Shown piece by piece: positions 48,178-59,187 of a stretch of DNA of 64,000 nucleotides (position 1 is the stretch's first letter; each line of letters begins with the position of its first letter). The stretch is from Eucommia ulmoides (lineage: Eukaryota; Streptophyta; Magnoliopsida; Garryales; Eucommiaceae), in assembly GCA_016647705.1 (NCBI GenBank), contig CM028336.1:16628880-16692879 (forward strand), written 5' to 3'. The notes under the pieces are model-generated. The model was not told the DNA's origin, did no database searches, and saw only the letters and a list, made by a program, of their open reading frames with translations. Made by a program: the position numbers and the translations under genes.

Positions 48178-49825
48178 TGATAGGTGTAAAATACTTATGT
48201 ATTTCCAAATCAATTTTGTTAGTTTCCGAGTACGTTTATAGTTATTTTTATGTGTTTTAATATGCTTTTATTCTTTTTATATTAAAATAGGTGCGTGGGG
48301 TGAAAATGTATGAAATCGGAGCGAAAACGATGTGATCGAACCAAAGCGAACGAAGTTACGGTGGATAAATGAGCAAGGAGGCAACAGTGTGAAAGAATCC
48401 CACCGTCTAGGTGTCCAAACCTCCGCCTAGGCTGTGAAGACTGCTGAGAACATTTCTAAGTCCACCGCCTACTTCTTCGCCTAGGCGGTCACCAAACCTG
48501 CAAAGTCGGTACAGGTGCTGTAACTTCAAGGCTATTTTGAACTATGATGAAATCCGATTTTGGAAATACTCAAAACATGGAAGTTGTAAATATTTTTATT
48601 ATATTTCCATAGGTTTTTGAATCACCTTAATTAGAGTTCGGATGAAGAAGTTACAGCCAAAATAAAATTGCAAACCTGCAGTAACTTTGCCTAGGCGAAG
48701 TTTCCTTCGCTTAGGCGAACTTCCGGCGGAAAGTTAACTGAACTAAATTCGCCTAGGCAAAATTATGACAGAAAGTTAATCGACCTAACTTCGCCTAGGC
48801 GAAATCCTCTACGCAGAATAGATATTTATGAGATATTTTTTGGCCTATTTAAGCCCTTCTCTCCTAATCTCTTATCCCCTCTTCAGCCCCTAAGGCTTTA
48901 GGCTATATTTTAGGGTTAGTTTGAGAGGTTTTTGAGGAATATCTCTCAACCCGAGGTGGAAGATGAAGAGGGAAACGATCGTTCGACGGTTTTAGCGCTA
49001 ATTCTTCGGATATAGGCTAAGTCACTCATTTCTTCTATTTATTTTCTTCATTTTGGTAGTTGTTGAACATGTTTAGCTCATTTTACATTGTATAAATGGT
49101 TAGATCCATGAGTTAAACATGGATTGTAATAGGGATTAACGTATTATTTATGGAAATGTAGTTTTGGTTGAATTTGTATTTCATTTATGGTTGTTCCTTA
49201 TAATTTCGATTGTGTTGCTGTGTTTTCTATGATTATATGCTAGTTTAGATATATTAAGAATATGGGGTTTGACACTTGGGAGAGGTAACCCCGGATTCGA
49301 ACTAGGGTTAACACAACATGACAATCTAACGACCCAGAAGGGCGTTAGAAAGTGTGCAATCGATGACATTGAGGCGAGACTCACTTGACCTAGAGTTGTT
49401 AAGATGTTGAGGGGGACTTCGGCGCTGACACAAAGTCACGTATTCCCCCGTCTTACACTCGAAAAAGGTGGCGAGAGAGTTTACGAATCGAGATTGTCGA
49501 ATACGCCGAACTCCATTAATGTTAACTAAAACGAAATCAAACGCATTTAAGTAAATAAAGTTAATCCCTAGGAAATCTACTCCCCTAAAAAATCTCAAAT
49601 TAGTATTTATAATATAGTTAACTTAATTAGTATTTTAGTTTAGTATTAGTCTTAAATTAAATTCCATTTTTGTCGCCTAGATAAAGTCAGGTTATGACAA
49701 TCGCGATACTCGATAGTAACAACACCATTCCCTGTGGATACGATACCCGACCGAAAGATCCATTATTCTAAAACTTGATCCGTACGCTTGCGGTGAAAGT
49801 GACAGCGTTTATTTAGCGGCCACCA
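48178..49825 (+). repeat. 3' LTR of the gypsy LARD-like element
   Basis: Direct partner of 44703-46350. The CCTAGGCG palindrome cluster is at about 48405-48800 and the TATA-like region near 48845. Confidence 0.93.
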
Positions 49826-50872
49826 ATATTTATTTGTGTGTTATTCATATTTATCATAATCAGATTTATATATTTTCTTGGTGAAAGTGTTTCAAGCATA
49901 TTCTTAATTGAGTTTATTGCTATCATTGTTTGCTTGGTTAATTGATTGTATGAGAAATCGTTTTTGAACTATAAATGCATAAAAATTCTTTTAAAATGAT
50001 TTGTGTGATAATCTGATTACGTGCTCAATTTTGTGCTCCCTGTATTATTTTTATAATCAGATTTTTGTTTCCTTACTTAATTCAATTACTAGTATTTATC
50101 GAGACAGTAATTGAGTTTAAATTGATTTGAGGTGGTAGAAGCTCCGAGTGGGAAGAACTTATCAATTTCTTATAATTGGTGAGTTGTGTGCGGATTAGAT
50201 ACTATTGAGAGTATCTAATCAGGGGTAGCTAGTTTCAATCTATTCCTGTAAAGAGATGGACGTTTTGATCTTTGTTTAAGGTATAAAAATATTAGGTAGT
50301 ATTGTAGTAATTCTTTATTAATTGAATTTGTGAGTGTTTTTGTAAAGGTTCCATCCTTACTTGAGAAAATGATAGTTGGAGTGCTTTTTGTGAGGTTTTA
50401 ATTCTTGAACCTTAGGTATAAAAAGAATTAGATTGTGATTCTTCCTGTAATAGAATTATGTTATCTTTGAGCCTGTAAAAAGTAGAGGTTATTCCTAAGC
50501 CTATGAAAAGGAATTTATAAAGGTTGATTCTGAGTCTGCGAAAAGAATCATTGTGAGGGTTTGATTCCTACCTGTAAAGAAATCTTGAATTTAGTGGGTG
50601 CGAATCTCCGTGGGGCTTGGAGGACTGGATTAGCCAAGAGTAGTTTGGTGAACCAAGATATATCGGTGTGTATTGAATTGCTTATTTCCTTTATTTTATT
50701 TTATCTTGTATTGTTTTGGTGTGCACCTAGTTGACTTTATAATTCCGCTGTGATATAAAAATAATAATTAATTTAGGATTAAAATTAATTATTTGATTTA
50801 TTAAGTATTTTATTCTGATAATTTTTTTATTATCCAATTCATCCCCCTCTTGGGTATTCCACTGGGCCAACA

Positions 50873-51776
50873 GATATGTTACACTAAAATTAATAAATTA
50901 ACTTTTTATCTAAATCTAAACATATCCATTAACATAAAAATATAATTATATTAGGGATAAAAATATAAGTACACAAAATCTAACCTAAAAACATATATTT
51001 ATATTTTAAAAAATTAACCAAAAAGTAACCTTCCTTATAAATGTAAAAACATAATTACACAAATTCTAACATAAAAATATACATTAACATCTAAAAACTT
51101 AATTAAAACAATGTATTATTACTAACCTCAAATGGTAGATTAAATTCAAACTCCAAAATTTTCAATAAACACATCAGTAAAGAATTTTAAAGAATTCTAA
51201 GTAAGAATGAGATGAATGTAATGAAAAAAAATATGAAAGAGAATGAGAAAGTATTTATAAAAAAAAAATTAAATTTTGAAAATTGGTATTATCCATCAAA
51301 TATACAATTTATTTAATGTTAAATATCCAAATTCAAAAAATTTATTCAAACTGTATCTTTGACTGTATTATTCTGAATCTTTCTTTCTTCTTTTTCTTTT
51401 TCCAATTCTGAATCTTTCTTTCTTCTTTTTCTTTTTCCAATGTACATCTTTTTTGTTTTTGTACAGGTTAAAGTATTTTGTCTTTTTTTTTTTTCAACTT
51501 TCTTTCTCATTTTTCCTTTTGTACATGAGAAAGTATTTTGTCTTTCCCATTTTTTTTTTAAAGATTTTGATTTTTAATTATTTTCTCAAATTTCATTTAT
51601 TCTCAAATTATTTTTAATAATTCAAAAAATAATTTTTTAAAATAATTTTTATTTCAATATTTTTTCTAAAATAATTATATATTACAAAATAATTATAATA
51701 TATATATATATATTTTAATTTAAAAATATTACACAAATTTAAAAAAAATTATATATATTAAAATCAAAGTTATTTT

Positions 51777-51846
<70 letters not shown>

Positions 51847-52600
51847 TTTAATATTTTGAAAATAAGATTGTATATAAATCATAATTATTTTGTAACGGGT
51901 ACTTATTTTAGAAAAATATTATAGAAAATTATTTCAAAAAATATATTATTTTTTAAATTATTAAAAATATTTTACGAATAAATAAAATACCATCAAATAA
52001 TTAAAAATGAAAATTAAAAGAAGAAAAGAAAAATGTACTCTTCAAGACAAGATTTTGAATTTGGATTTTAACTGCAAAAAGAAAAGATTTGACACTTTAC
52101 TATAAAGAATCAGAATCTTTAAAGTAATTTGGATATTAACTATCGAATAAATTGTATATTTGATGGATAATACCCAATTTTAAAGTAATTTTTGAATTTG
52201 GATATTTCTATAAATACCTTCCTATCATCTCTTATTATTTTTTTTTTTTCACTTCACTCATTCTATTATTACTTGAGTTCATTAGAGTTGTTTAGTTTTG
52301 TGTTGATCGAAGATTTTGGAGTTTCAACTTGATCTACTATTTGAGATTAGTAATAATATATTGTTTTAGTTGAATTTTTTAGATGTTAATATATGTTTTT
52401 AGGTTAAAATTTGTGTAATTATGTTTTTATGTTTATAAGGTTATTTGTTGGTAATTTTTTTAAATGTTAATATTTGTTTTTAGGTTAAATTTTGTGTAAT
52501 TATTATTTTATAGTTATGTTTTTATGTTAATCATTTAGATTTAGACAGAAAGTTAAATTATTAACTTTAGTATAATATGTCATTTAACCAAACAAGTTCT
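50873..52600. repeat. Large inverted repeat in the MULE core
   Basis: About 500-bp arms (about 50873-51390 and 52090-52600) pair through landmarks such as TTAACTTT...TATCTAAATC with GATTTAGACAGAAAGTTAA, and CAAATATACAATTTATT with its inverse near 52145. The spacer is AT-rich with an (AT)n run (51780-51840) and a 35-bp tandem duplication of TTCTGAATCTTTC (about 51370-51440). Confidence 0.75.
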
Positions 52601-52689
52601 ATTATGTTTTTAACAACAAAAATATATATTAAATTACTAATATTAGTAAAATATACCATTAATAGATTTTATTAGGAAAAGTTGTTTAC

Positions 52690-53790
52690 AATGATTTAAA
52701 AGTAGTTTAAAAATAGTTTAGGAGTTGTTTATTAGAGAAAAATTGTTTTTGAAAAATTTGTTTACAAATTTTGTTATTTATTAAATCTGGAAGAAGAAAC
52801 TGAGAAAAGAAAAAACAATTGATATAGAATTTGGCCTTGTCATGGCCGGATTCTATTATGCAAATCCAGGGCCGGATTTGAATCAACGGGACTGATATTT
52901 TTTATAAAATTAATTTTTTTTTTTAAAACAAATAAAATTATTTGTAATATTATATAATCGTTTAATAATTATTTATAGAATCTATAATGAAAATGAAATA
53001 TAATTAAATAGAAATCCGAAATAAATGGTTTATAAAACAAAAACAGAGAAAAAAATTAAATATATTTGACTTATATTATATATATATATATATATTCAAA
53101 ATTTTGTGTAAATTTTTATATATTTATAAAAATTATATAAAAAATTTGTATGAGTAAGAAAAATATGTTTTTATTTATACAAAAATTGGAAAGAAAAAAA
53201 TTAATAAATTATCTATTTTAATTGCAAAATTTGTTTAAGATATATATTTTTAAACATAATATAATTTTTTTATAAATTTTTAAATTTTGTATAAATATTA
53301 TATATAAATTTTGTATAAGTAAGAATTTTTTTTTTTTTTAATAAAAAAATAGAAAAATTTGTTTAAAACAAATAAAATTATTTATATTGTTTAGACTTAA
53401 AAGTTTAATTCTTAAATTACTAATCTTAGTAAAATATATATTAAATTGCTAAACTTAGTAAAATATATTCTTAATAAATTTTATTAGAAAAATTTGTTTA
53501 AAATAGTTTAAAAGTTGTTTAGAAATTATTTATTAAGTAAATTTTGATTTGTTAGTTATTATTTATAATAATAAGAAAAATTGTAAAAAAAGAAAAAAAA
53601 GTCGATAAAAGAAAAAAATAAAAGAAAACTAACATAGTCAAATTTGGCCTTGACAGGCCGGAATCAATTTCGAATATAAAATATATTTTGGCCCTGTTAG
53701 GGCCAGATTTGTTTGTCCGTCATTTTTAAAAAAAATTTAAATTCTAATAAAAATTCTAATTTTTGTATAAGTTTTTGTAAGTAATAAATT
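52690..53790. repeat. Internal direct repeats of the MULE core (copies 2 and 3)
   Basis: Blocks at about 52690-52960 and 53350-53790 repeat elements of 42870-43300, including GGCCTTGTCATGGCC (52834), GGCCTTGACAGGCC (53644) and GGCCCTGTTAGGGCC (53689) near-palindromes, and TTTTTGTATAAGTTTTT at the end. Confidence 0.65.
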
Positions 53791-53960
53791 TTGTATAAGT
53801 TATGTACTCAATTAGCTTCTTTTGTTAATTAAAACTGTTTTATTTTTAAAGTTTAATTATGACGAATGTGGTGTATTACATTGGGGTGCTAGTATTATAC
53901 AAGAACCAAATGAATTTATATCGTACAATATGCCTCCTAAAGAGATATATACACACCACA

Positions 53961-53962
<2 letters not shown>

Positions 53963-53994
<32 letters not shown>
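53963..53994 (+). repeat. (CA)n microsatellite
   Basis: About 15 CA units followed by TATATA. It precedes a short + strand open region (54050-54420) of unknown family within the MULE core. Confidence 0.9.
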
Positions 53995-54000
<6 letters not shown>

Positions 54001-54639
54001 GCACTACATCTATCTACAAACACATTTTGATCGATTGTAATGTACATGATGCTAGATCTATATTGTTCAACGGGATGCCACTGAGTTTTGGAGGACGAAT
54101 TCTCATACTCTTTAAATCCAAGAGTTCGTTTATCTCCACATTGGATTGCAAGGATGCGAGAGGAATATACTTATCGTGTGAACCAAGCAGATACTATCGT
54201 CAATGGATGCAGACAATACAATATTCTAATAGTGCGTCAATTGGCCAGAATAATGCAAAAAGATACACCACATGATTTTCAGATGGCGTTGCATTGCTAC
54301 CGTGAAAAAAATAATTGAATGCAAATTTGAATTCTTCGACACGAGCTTCAAATGACGACACGTGAGTGTCTCCAAGAAGGTTTGGTTGACGAAGCTCGTA
54401 TTTACATGCAATGCTCAAGAGAACCTGAATTTTAGTCAGATATTGAAATGTTTGATAATGAGAGTAATGTTTAATGTTTTCGCGTTGGTGATTTACAGTT
54501 TAACTATGTATTTCTTTTCAAGTCTAATGTATTGTATCTATGTTAAATTATAATAAGACTACTTTTTTCGCGTTGGTTAATCGTAGTTATCACGAGAGTT
54601 ACAACGGGGCAAGGGTAACATTACGTGCGTAGTATTTTT

Positions 54640-54957
54640 TTTTTTCAATTTTTTATTTATCCTCCCAAAAAAAACTAGGAACAAAAGCACTATTCCCAAA
54701 AAAAAAAAAAAAAAAAACGTGACAAAAAATGCAACTTGATGTTGCGTTTCTCTAAAAAGAACGTTTAAAAACCCCCCCATATAAATGGTTTGTTGTTTTG
54801 CGTTGTACGTGGTTGTTTTTTAGAAATGCATAAAGGAATCGCGTTTTTATGGGAAACGCAATTCCTTTCTACCTTTTATCATCTTTTGGTATATAAGTTG
54901 ATGTATACCATTTTTCAGAATTTATTTATTTAAAAAATAATTAAATTGTAAAGAACT
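54640..54957 (-). repeat. Relic of the AAACGCA foldback family
   Basis: AAACGCA/TGCGTTT words, a poly-A tract, and a closing stretch (GTATACCATTTTTCAGAATT, then AATAATTAAATTGTAAAGAACT) match the outer arm of the foldback element at 14943-16531. Only one end is recognised here, next to the inner border of the giant MULE's right TIR. Confidence 0.6.
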
Positions 54958-55364
54958 AAAATCATAAACGCGTTTATCTAATTTTTTTTTTCCTTTTTAT
55001 GATTAATTGTATTGGTTAACGCGTTTAATTTCATTATGATGTTTATTATTATTTTAAGTTGTTTCACCTTTAAGATCATACTCTTTGATATAATTTAAAA
55101 AAAAATTAAAATTAATTAATATTTTTAGATATTAATATTTATAAAAAAATAAATAGGTAAATTCATGGTTAAAAATTCCTAACAAATATAACATACATAA
55201 ATTATAAGTTTGAAAATATCATTTTTCACCAATTATGTTTTAAAATCCTATTTATTTTTTGAAATATTTTTTTAATATTTTTTAAAAATAATTACATGTT
55301 ATAAAATAATTATAATTTATATATAATTTTTAATTTTAAAATGTTAAACAAACATTAAATTTAT

Positions 55365-55404
<40 letters not shown>

Positions 55405-55452
55405 ACAATCACCAAAAAATTATAAACAATTGACTAAAACCATTTTTTTAAT

Positions 55453-55511
55453 GGGATGGGGATGTGCATGGGGATGGGGGGATGGGGAGATGGGGGGGGG
55501 GGGGGGGGGGG
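55453..55511 (+). repeat. G-rich minisatellite with a 20-G run
   Basis: GGGGAT-type units followed by an unbroken G20 (55492-55511) in the right TIR. The left TIR counterpart (39300-39345) is C-rich CCCATC units without such a run. Confidence 0.9.
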
Positions 55512-55680
55512 CAGCCCCTTTTTCTAAAACTGGCTCTCACAAGGCAGGTTTTAGGAAGAAAAAAAAAATGAAATCGGCTGGGAAGACCCCATTGTGTAAA
55601 TAAGATAAAAACAGACCAAATTTGGTGATTTTCTAACTTTTTAAACCCAAAAAGATAAAGAACTTAGAGATTTAAACAGA

Positions 55681-55876
55681 CCCATTGTGTAAGTCCTCGA
55701 GGTGATGCAGAGGATAACAGTGCACTTACAAACATCTTAGCACATCATTATGGATTTGACACTTGCCTTGAGCATGAAGTTCTAATGTTTTTTTTTTCTT
55801 AAATAAACGTTTCTGTTTTGTTCCCATTTTCTAAAGGGAAGCAAAATTCTTTGATTAACCCGCATTTTCTATTTCA
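55681..55876. other. Unassigned sequence between the MULE and the LINE
   Basis: A + strand frame at about 55681-55780 is open (GDAEDNSALTNILAHHYG) and comparatively GC-rich, so it may be an exon remnant. I do not recognise it. Confidence 0.25.
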
Positions 55877-55893
55877 TGGTTCATTTTTTTTTT

Positions 55894-58548
55894 AATAAGC
55901 GGTGGAATATATTAATAAGGGACTGAACTTCCCAAATTACACACATTACAACACAACACCGGTTGGTCCAAACCAACACACAGGTGGACCAAACCAACAC
56001 CTCACCAGATGCTTGCCAAATTAAACAAAACATGGCCAATACCAAAATTCAGAAGACCACCTCAATGAGCCTATAAAACATCCCCTTAAATCTCACAAGG
56101 CCATCAAAGAGCCTATGATAGAGATTCAAAGAGATCTCATTTACAAACCCAACAAAACAAATACCACGGCCAACAAAACATACAACTTAAGAAAGCCCAA
56201 ACATACCGGCAATGAACAAATTACTAAATCTAGCAATACTCAATAAAAAGGCCGAAAATTGCAGCAACTCCTAAACCAAAGAGCATGAAAACCTCACTGG
56301 GATTTGATGTAGGTAGACAAAAACCAATTGCTGACACTAAGATGCCGTTGAGGCTGGAGACACTTCCAAAATACCAAACAGTAACAGTTCAAAGTCACAT
56401 CGTGTAATATACAACACCCAAATTGGTATCAAGAAACAAGAACATTCCCGACAACGACTAGCCTTTGAAACGGAGAATAATCAGTTGATAAAGCTCGACT
56501 CGGGAAAAGCAATTCACTAACTTTGAAAACAAAAAAGAAGCACTTTTACAGCACAACCAAGCACTAGAACCCCCAATTATAGCTAACTTCACAAACCCAA
56601 GCACCCAAAAGAGATTATTAATACACCCATACCGCCAAGGCCTTTTGTTTACTATTCTTTTTCGGAATTGAGACTATTTTTTTATAGGTTCTCCCTCATC
56701 AAGCTCTGCAAAAATTTCATCAATCTCATTTTTTAGTCTAGATAAGGGGTTACTCCCAAAAAAATATGCTACCACATCTCTATCATTAACTCTGACAGTT
56801 TGTTTATCTCCGAAGGTGTATTCCTTCTTTACAAAATCCTTCCTTGTTAGAAAAGATGATCTCAATTGCTCTAGATTTTCTATTGGGTCAATGGGTGCAA
56901 AAACTTCCTTCGGTGAATTTATCCATGTGGACTTTGGTTTCAAAGTAACATCATCCTTCCTTTTCACAACATCTTGAAGTCGGTCCTCGCAAACAAAAAT
57001 TGGAGTTTCACAAGGTTTGGGGACTACAACTACAATTTCTTTACTAACTTCTACCCCATTTACTATAACTTCTTTGTAAGATCTTTGATTGATGGAATCA
57101 ATAGAGTTCATATTACTTTTCACTTCGTTAACCATTTGCGAATGATTGAGATGGCTTTCGAGAGAAGCGCTGAGATTTTCTCTAATGTTAATAGTGTACG
57201 TTTTACCTTCACAATTAACCAAAATATTCTCATCGATCAAATCTTTGGAATTAGTAATGATAATAATTCTACCATTATCAAAAACTTGGACAAACGAATT
57301 CTCAAGAGAAGGAAGATTATTATCAACACCACCACCTCCTTTTTGATCAGGTAATACAACGCCCACACACCTCTCCTATTTTTTCCTCCATACGATATTA
57401 CTCCTAGAGGGCTCAGACCCCCTTTAAGTTTTGCATTTCTTATCTAGAGATTGAATGAAACAAGAACTCCAATCACAGGCAAAAGGAATATGATTTCTAT
57501 CATCGAAGCCAAAATCAGCAAGTTTCACTTTGATTCGATTTCCACAAAAAACAACCCTATTGAGATTTTCAATAGCCCACCTAGCTTGGCTAATTAAGCC
57601 AAATCTAACTAACCCAAATGCAAAATTCACACCTTTTCTTGATTTTCAAGGGACAAACACATCTAAAACTTTCCCAAAGTTTTGAAAAATACTACAAAGA
57701 TGGTAATTGTTCACGTAGAAAGGGAGAAAATCAACAAAGAGTGTGTAAACTTGACCTTGATAGGAACGAGAGTATCTACTCCTCCACGAAAATCACCGAC
57801 CTTGCGCCATCCAAAATTAGTAAAACACACACCGTCGGGAGGATTTGAGCAATTAGCGAGCAAACACCATAAACCAGACCAATTTTTTCTCGCTTGAAAT
57901 CGTCTCCGTCCTCCAATCAACAATCAAGAACAAAACAAGGGCTAGCATCTCAATCCACTACCAAAGGGTCCAATTTCTCCCCTGAATCAGTAGTCAACCA
58001 CATTCTTAGCTCCGGTGAAGATGCTCCTCAGATTTGAAGTTTTAGCGGTGGAAACTCAAGAAGGAACCCAAGAACAACAAGATCGAAGGTTGTCGGAGCC
58101 AGACGGTGGTGATTGACTGTCAGGTTTGGTTATGAGAAGTTCGGTTTTTTGGAAGAGCGACTCCCACTAATCGTCAGGACTTCAAAACAGAGCACCGACA
58201 ATTTTGATACATCACTGTCGGAACCCGTTGGCCACACCTCTGATTTCTCTGCCGATAAAGAGAGAGAGTCGCCGGAGGTTTGAATTAGCACCGAAGCAGC
58301 CGTCGCCTTTTGCCCAACTCCCGAGATCGTCACCTGATGCTTGAAATTCCTCTGTCTCAAGCCAAATGGTTACCCCACTCCATGGTGTGGTGCTTGAAAT
58401 CAGAGGCTAATGGCGAAGAAGAACACTTCCGACAACAGAATCAAAATGGAACATTTGAAACACAGCCAAAAACTGGAAGGTTTTTTGAAACGGCATAACT
58501 CCCAAGTCAGAGCTTCTCCCTCTAGACCTCCCAAGTCAGAGCTTTTCT
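55894..58548 (-). mobile_element. LINE derivative with RRM-type ORF1 and no reverse transcriptase
   Basis: The minus-strand element ends with a non-coding 3' region (55900-56650) and a short poly-A that merges into the TSD. GGTTCATTTTTTTTT occurs at both borders (55878-55892 and 58549-58563), a 15-bp duplication as made by target-primed reverse transcription. The interior carries ORF1-like sequence only. RT and endonuclease are absent, so the element was mobilised by a relative's machinery. Confidence 0.75.
56674..57740 (-). pseudogene. RRM-containing LINE ORF1-like gene, broken
   Basis: On the minus strand from about 57740, frames give FYVNNYHLCSIFQNFGKVLD, then NFAFGLVRFGLISQARWAIE, then NRVVFCGNRIKVKLADFGFD. 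This is an RNA-recognition-motif fold (the RNP1-like stretch is GVNFAFGLVRFG) seen in plant LINE ORF1 proteins. A TGA and a frame change interrupt it. After a stop near 57424, a long open block 57366-56674 (230 codons) encodes an acidic/basic region (DRLQDVVKRKDDVTLKPKS and RKDFVKKEYTFGDKQ). In a working element this protein would bind the element's RNA. The 230-codon block should not be read as a host gene. Confidence 0.7.
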
Positions 58549-58844
58549 GGTTCATTTTTTTTTCGGTTGCTTATTTTCTGTGCAATATTATTTTTTTATT
58601 TTCATATACCCACTAAGTTTCTATATTTTTTCTTTTTAAAGGTTTGCATAGTATTACTTCATCTTTATTGTGCCAATGCAGTTAAAACTGATTTTTTTTT
58701 TTGGAATGAAATTGGAGTTGTGGAGAAAATAATATGAGTTTTTTTTTTTTTTCTCATTTTAAATTGCATTTAATAAAACATGCATACAATATTGTACAAA
58801 TAGAAGAAATTATGTTAATTTTTTTATTTAATTTTTTCAACAAT

Positions 58845-58878
58845 TGTACCTTCAGACATAGATTATACGCTAGCTAGT
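58845..58878 (+). repeat. Decayed Helitron 3' end upstream of the caleosin gene
   Basis: TTGTACCTTCAGACATAGAT followed by TATACGCTAG matches, with lost hairpin pairing, the intact terminus at 61396-61428. It is the 3' end of a related, older Helitron. The 5' end was not found. Confidence 0.6.
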
Positions 58879-59187
58879 TGTATCTAAATTATGTTGCATT
58901 AACCCTCCAATTATTTTCCCCGAAATTGGTCGGACAAATAGTTTCATAATTTGTATGGCAGGGCCTTGCTAGTTCGTTGAACAAATAGCCAAAAAACATG
59001 CAAGTTTACTCGTTCGTGAGTCACCTTTCTCTCAACTAGTATTTTGGATCTCTCAACTCTCTTCTCCCCCCACTTCCCCGCTTAAGTTTCGCCTAGTTTG
59101 TTACTCTTCAGAACTTGGCATAAATAATAAAGATGAAGATTTAGATCACAGTTCACACACAGAATACATTAGTGTGGAGAAGATAGG

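Larger units (their letters stand above)
44703..49825 (+). mobile_element. Non-autonomous Ty3/gypsy (LARD-like) retrotransposon with intact LTR pair
   Basis: Two 1648-bp LTRs (44703-46350 and 48178-49825) start TGATAGGTG and end GCGGCCACCA. The TSD ATATT is exact (44698-44702 and 49826-49830). A primer-binding site TGGCACTGTTGCCGGGGA (46357-46374) is close to the complement of the tRNA-Asp 3' end used by Athila/Tat-like gypsy elements. A GCTCGAGGACTAGCAAAATT block precedes the 3' LTR as in that lineage. The 1827-bp interior has no gag-pol; only AAGCGCTTCTTGGGAGGCAA, a typical non-coding landmark, is recognised. It would need proteins from another element to move. Confidence 0.93.
43309..50872 (+). 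mobile_element. Solo copia-type LTR, split by a gypsy element
   Basis: Starts TGTAGATCCTAAG and ends CATCCCCCTCTTGGG...GGGCCAACA, the usual end of Sirevirus-like copia LTRs. TSDs GACAT (43304-43308) and GATAT (50873-50877) differ by one base. Removing it rejoins the inverted-repeat arm GGTTAAATGACA/ATATGTTACACTA, whose intact partner lies near 52560-52600. Net length without the nested element is about 2.4 kb, and there is no gag, pol or second LTR, so it is a solo LTR. GTCGAC(C) words recur at 43757-43970. Confidence 0.75.
39109..55665. mobile_element. 16.6-kb composite MULE-like element with ~0.7-kb TIRs and 9-bp TSD
   Basis: The left end GAGTTCTTTATCTTTTTGGG and the inverted right end AAGTTCTTTATCTTTTTGGG begin long terminal inverted repeats. 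The left TIR covers 39109-39591 plus 41800-about 42030 (split by another element), the right TIR about 54970-55665. AGAGATTTA is duplicated exactly at 39100-39108 and 55666-55674, a 9-bp TSD typical of Mutator-like elements. Paired TIR landmarks include the CCCATCCCC-type C-rich repeat (left) against a G-rich one (right), an AT microsatellite, and AAACGCGTTAACCAGTACAA against its inverse near 55010. Without the nested insertions the core is about 6.8 kb. No transposase domain was recognised. Confidence 0.88.

Noticed and set aside
43300-50880. TATTAGG at 43291 as the left end of the solo LTR
   Set aside because: No matching duplication on the right. Starting at TG 43309 gives GACAT/GATAT flanks and restores the inverted-repeat arm.
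56674-57366. 230-codon minus-strand frame as a host gene
   Set aside because: It lies inside a LINE derivative bounded by a 15-bp TSD, downstream of a broken RRM-type ORF1 in the same orientation.
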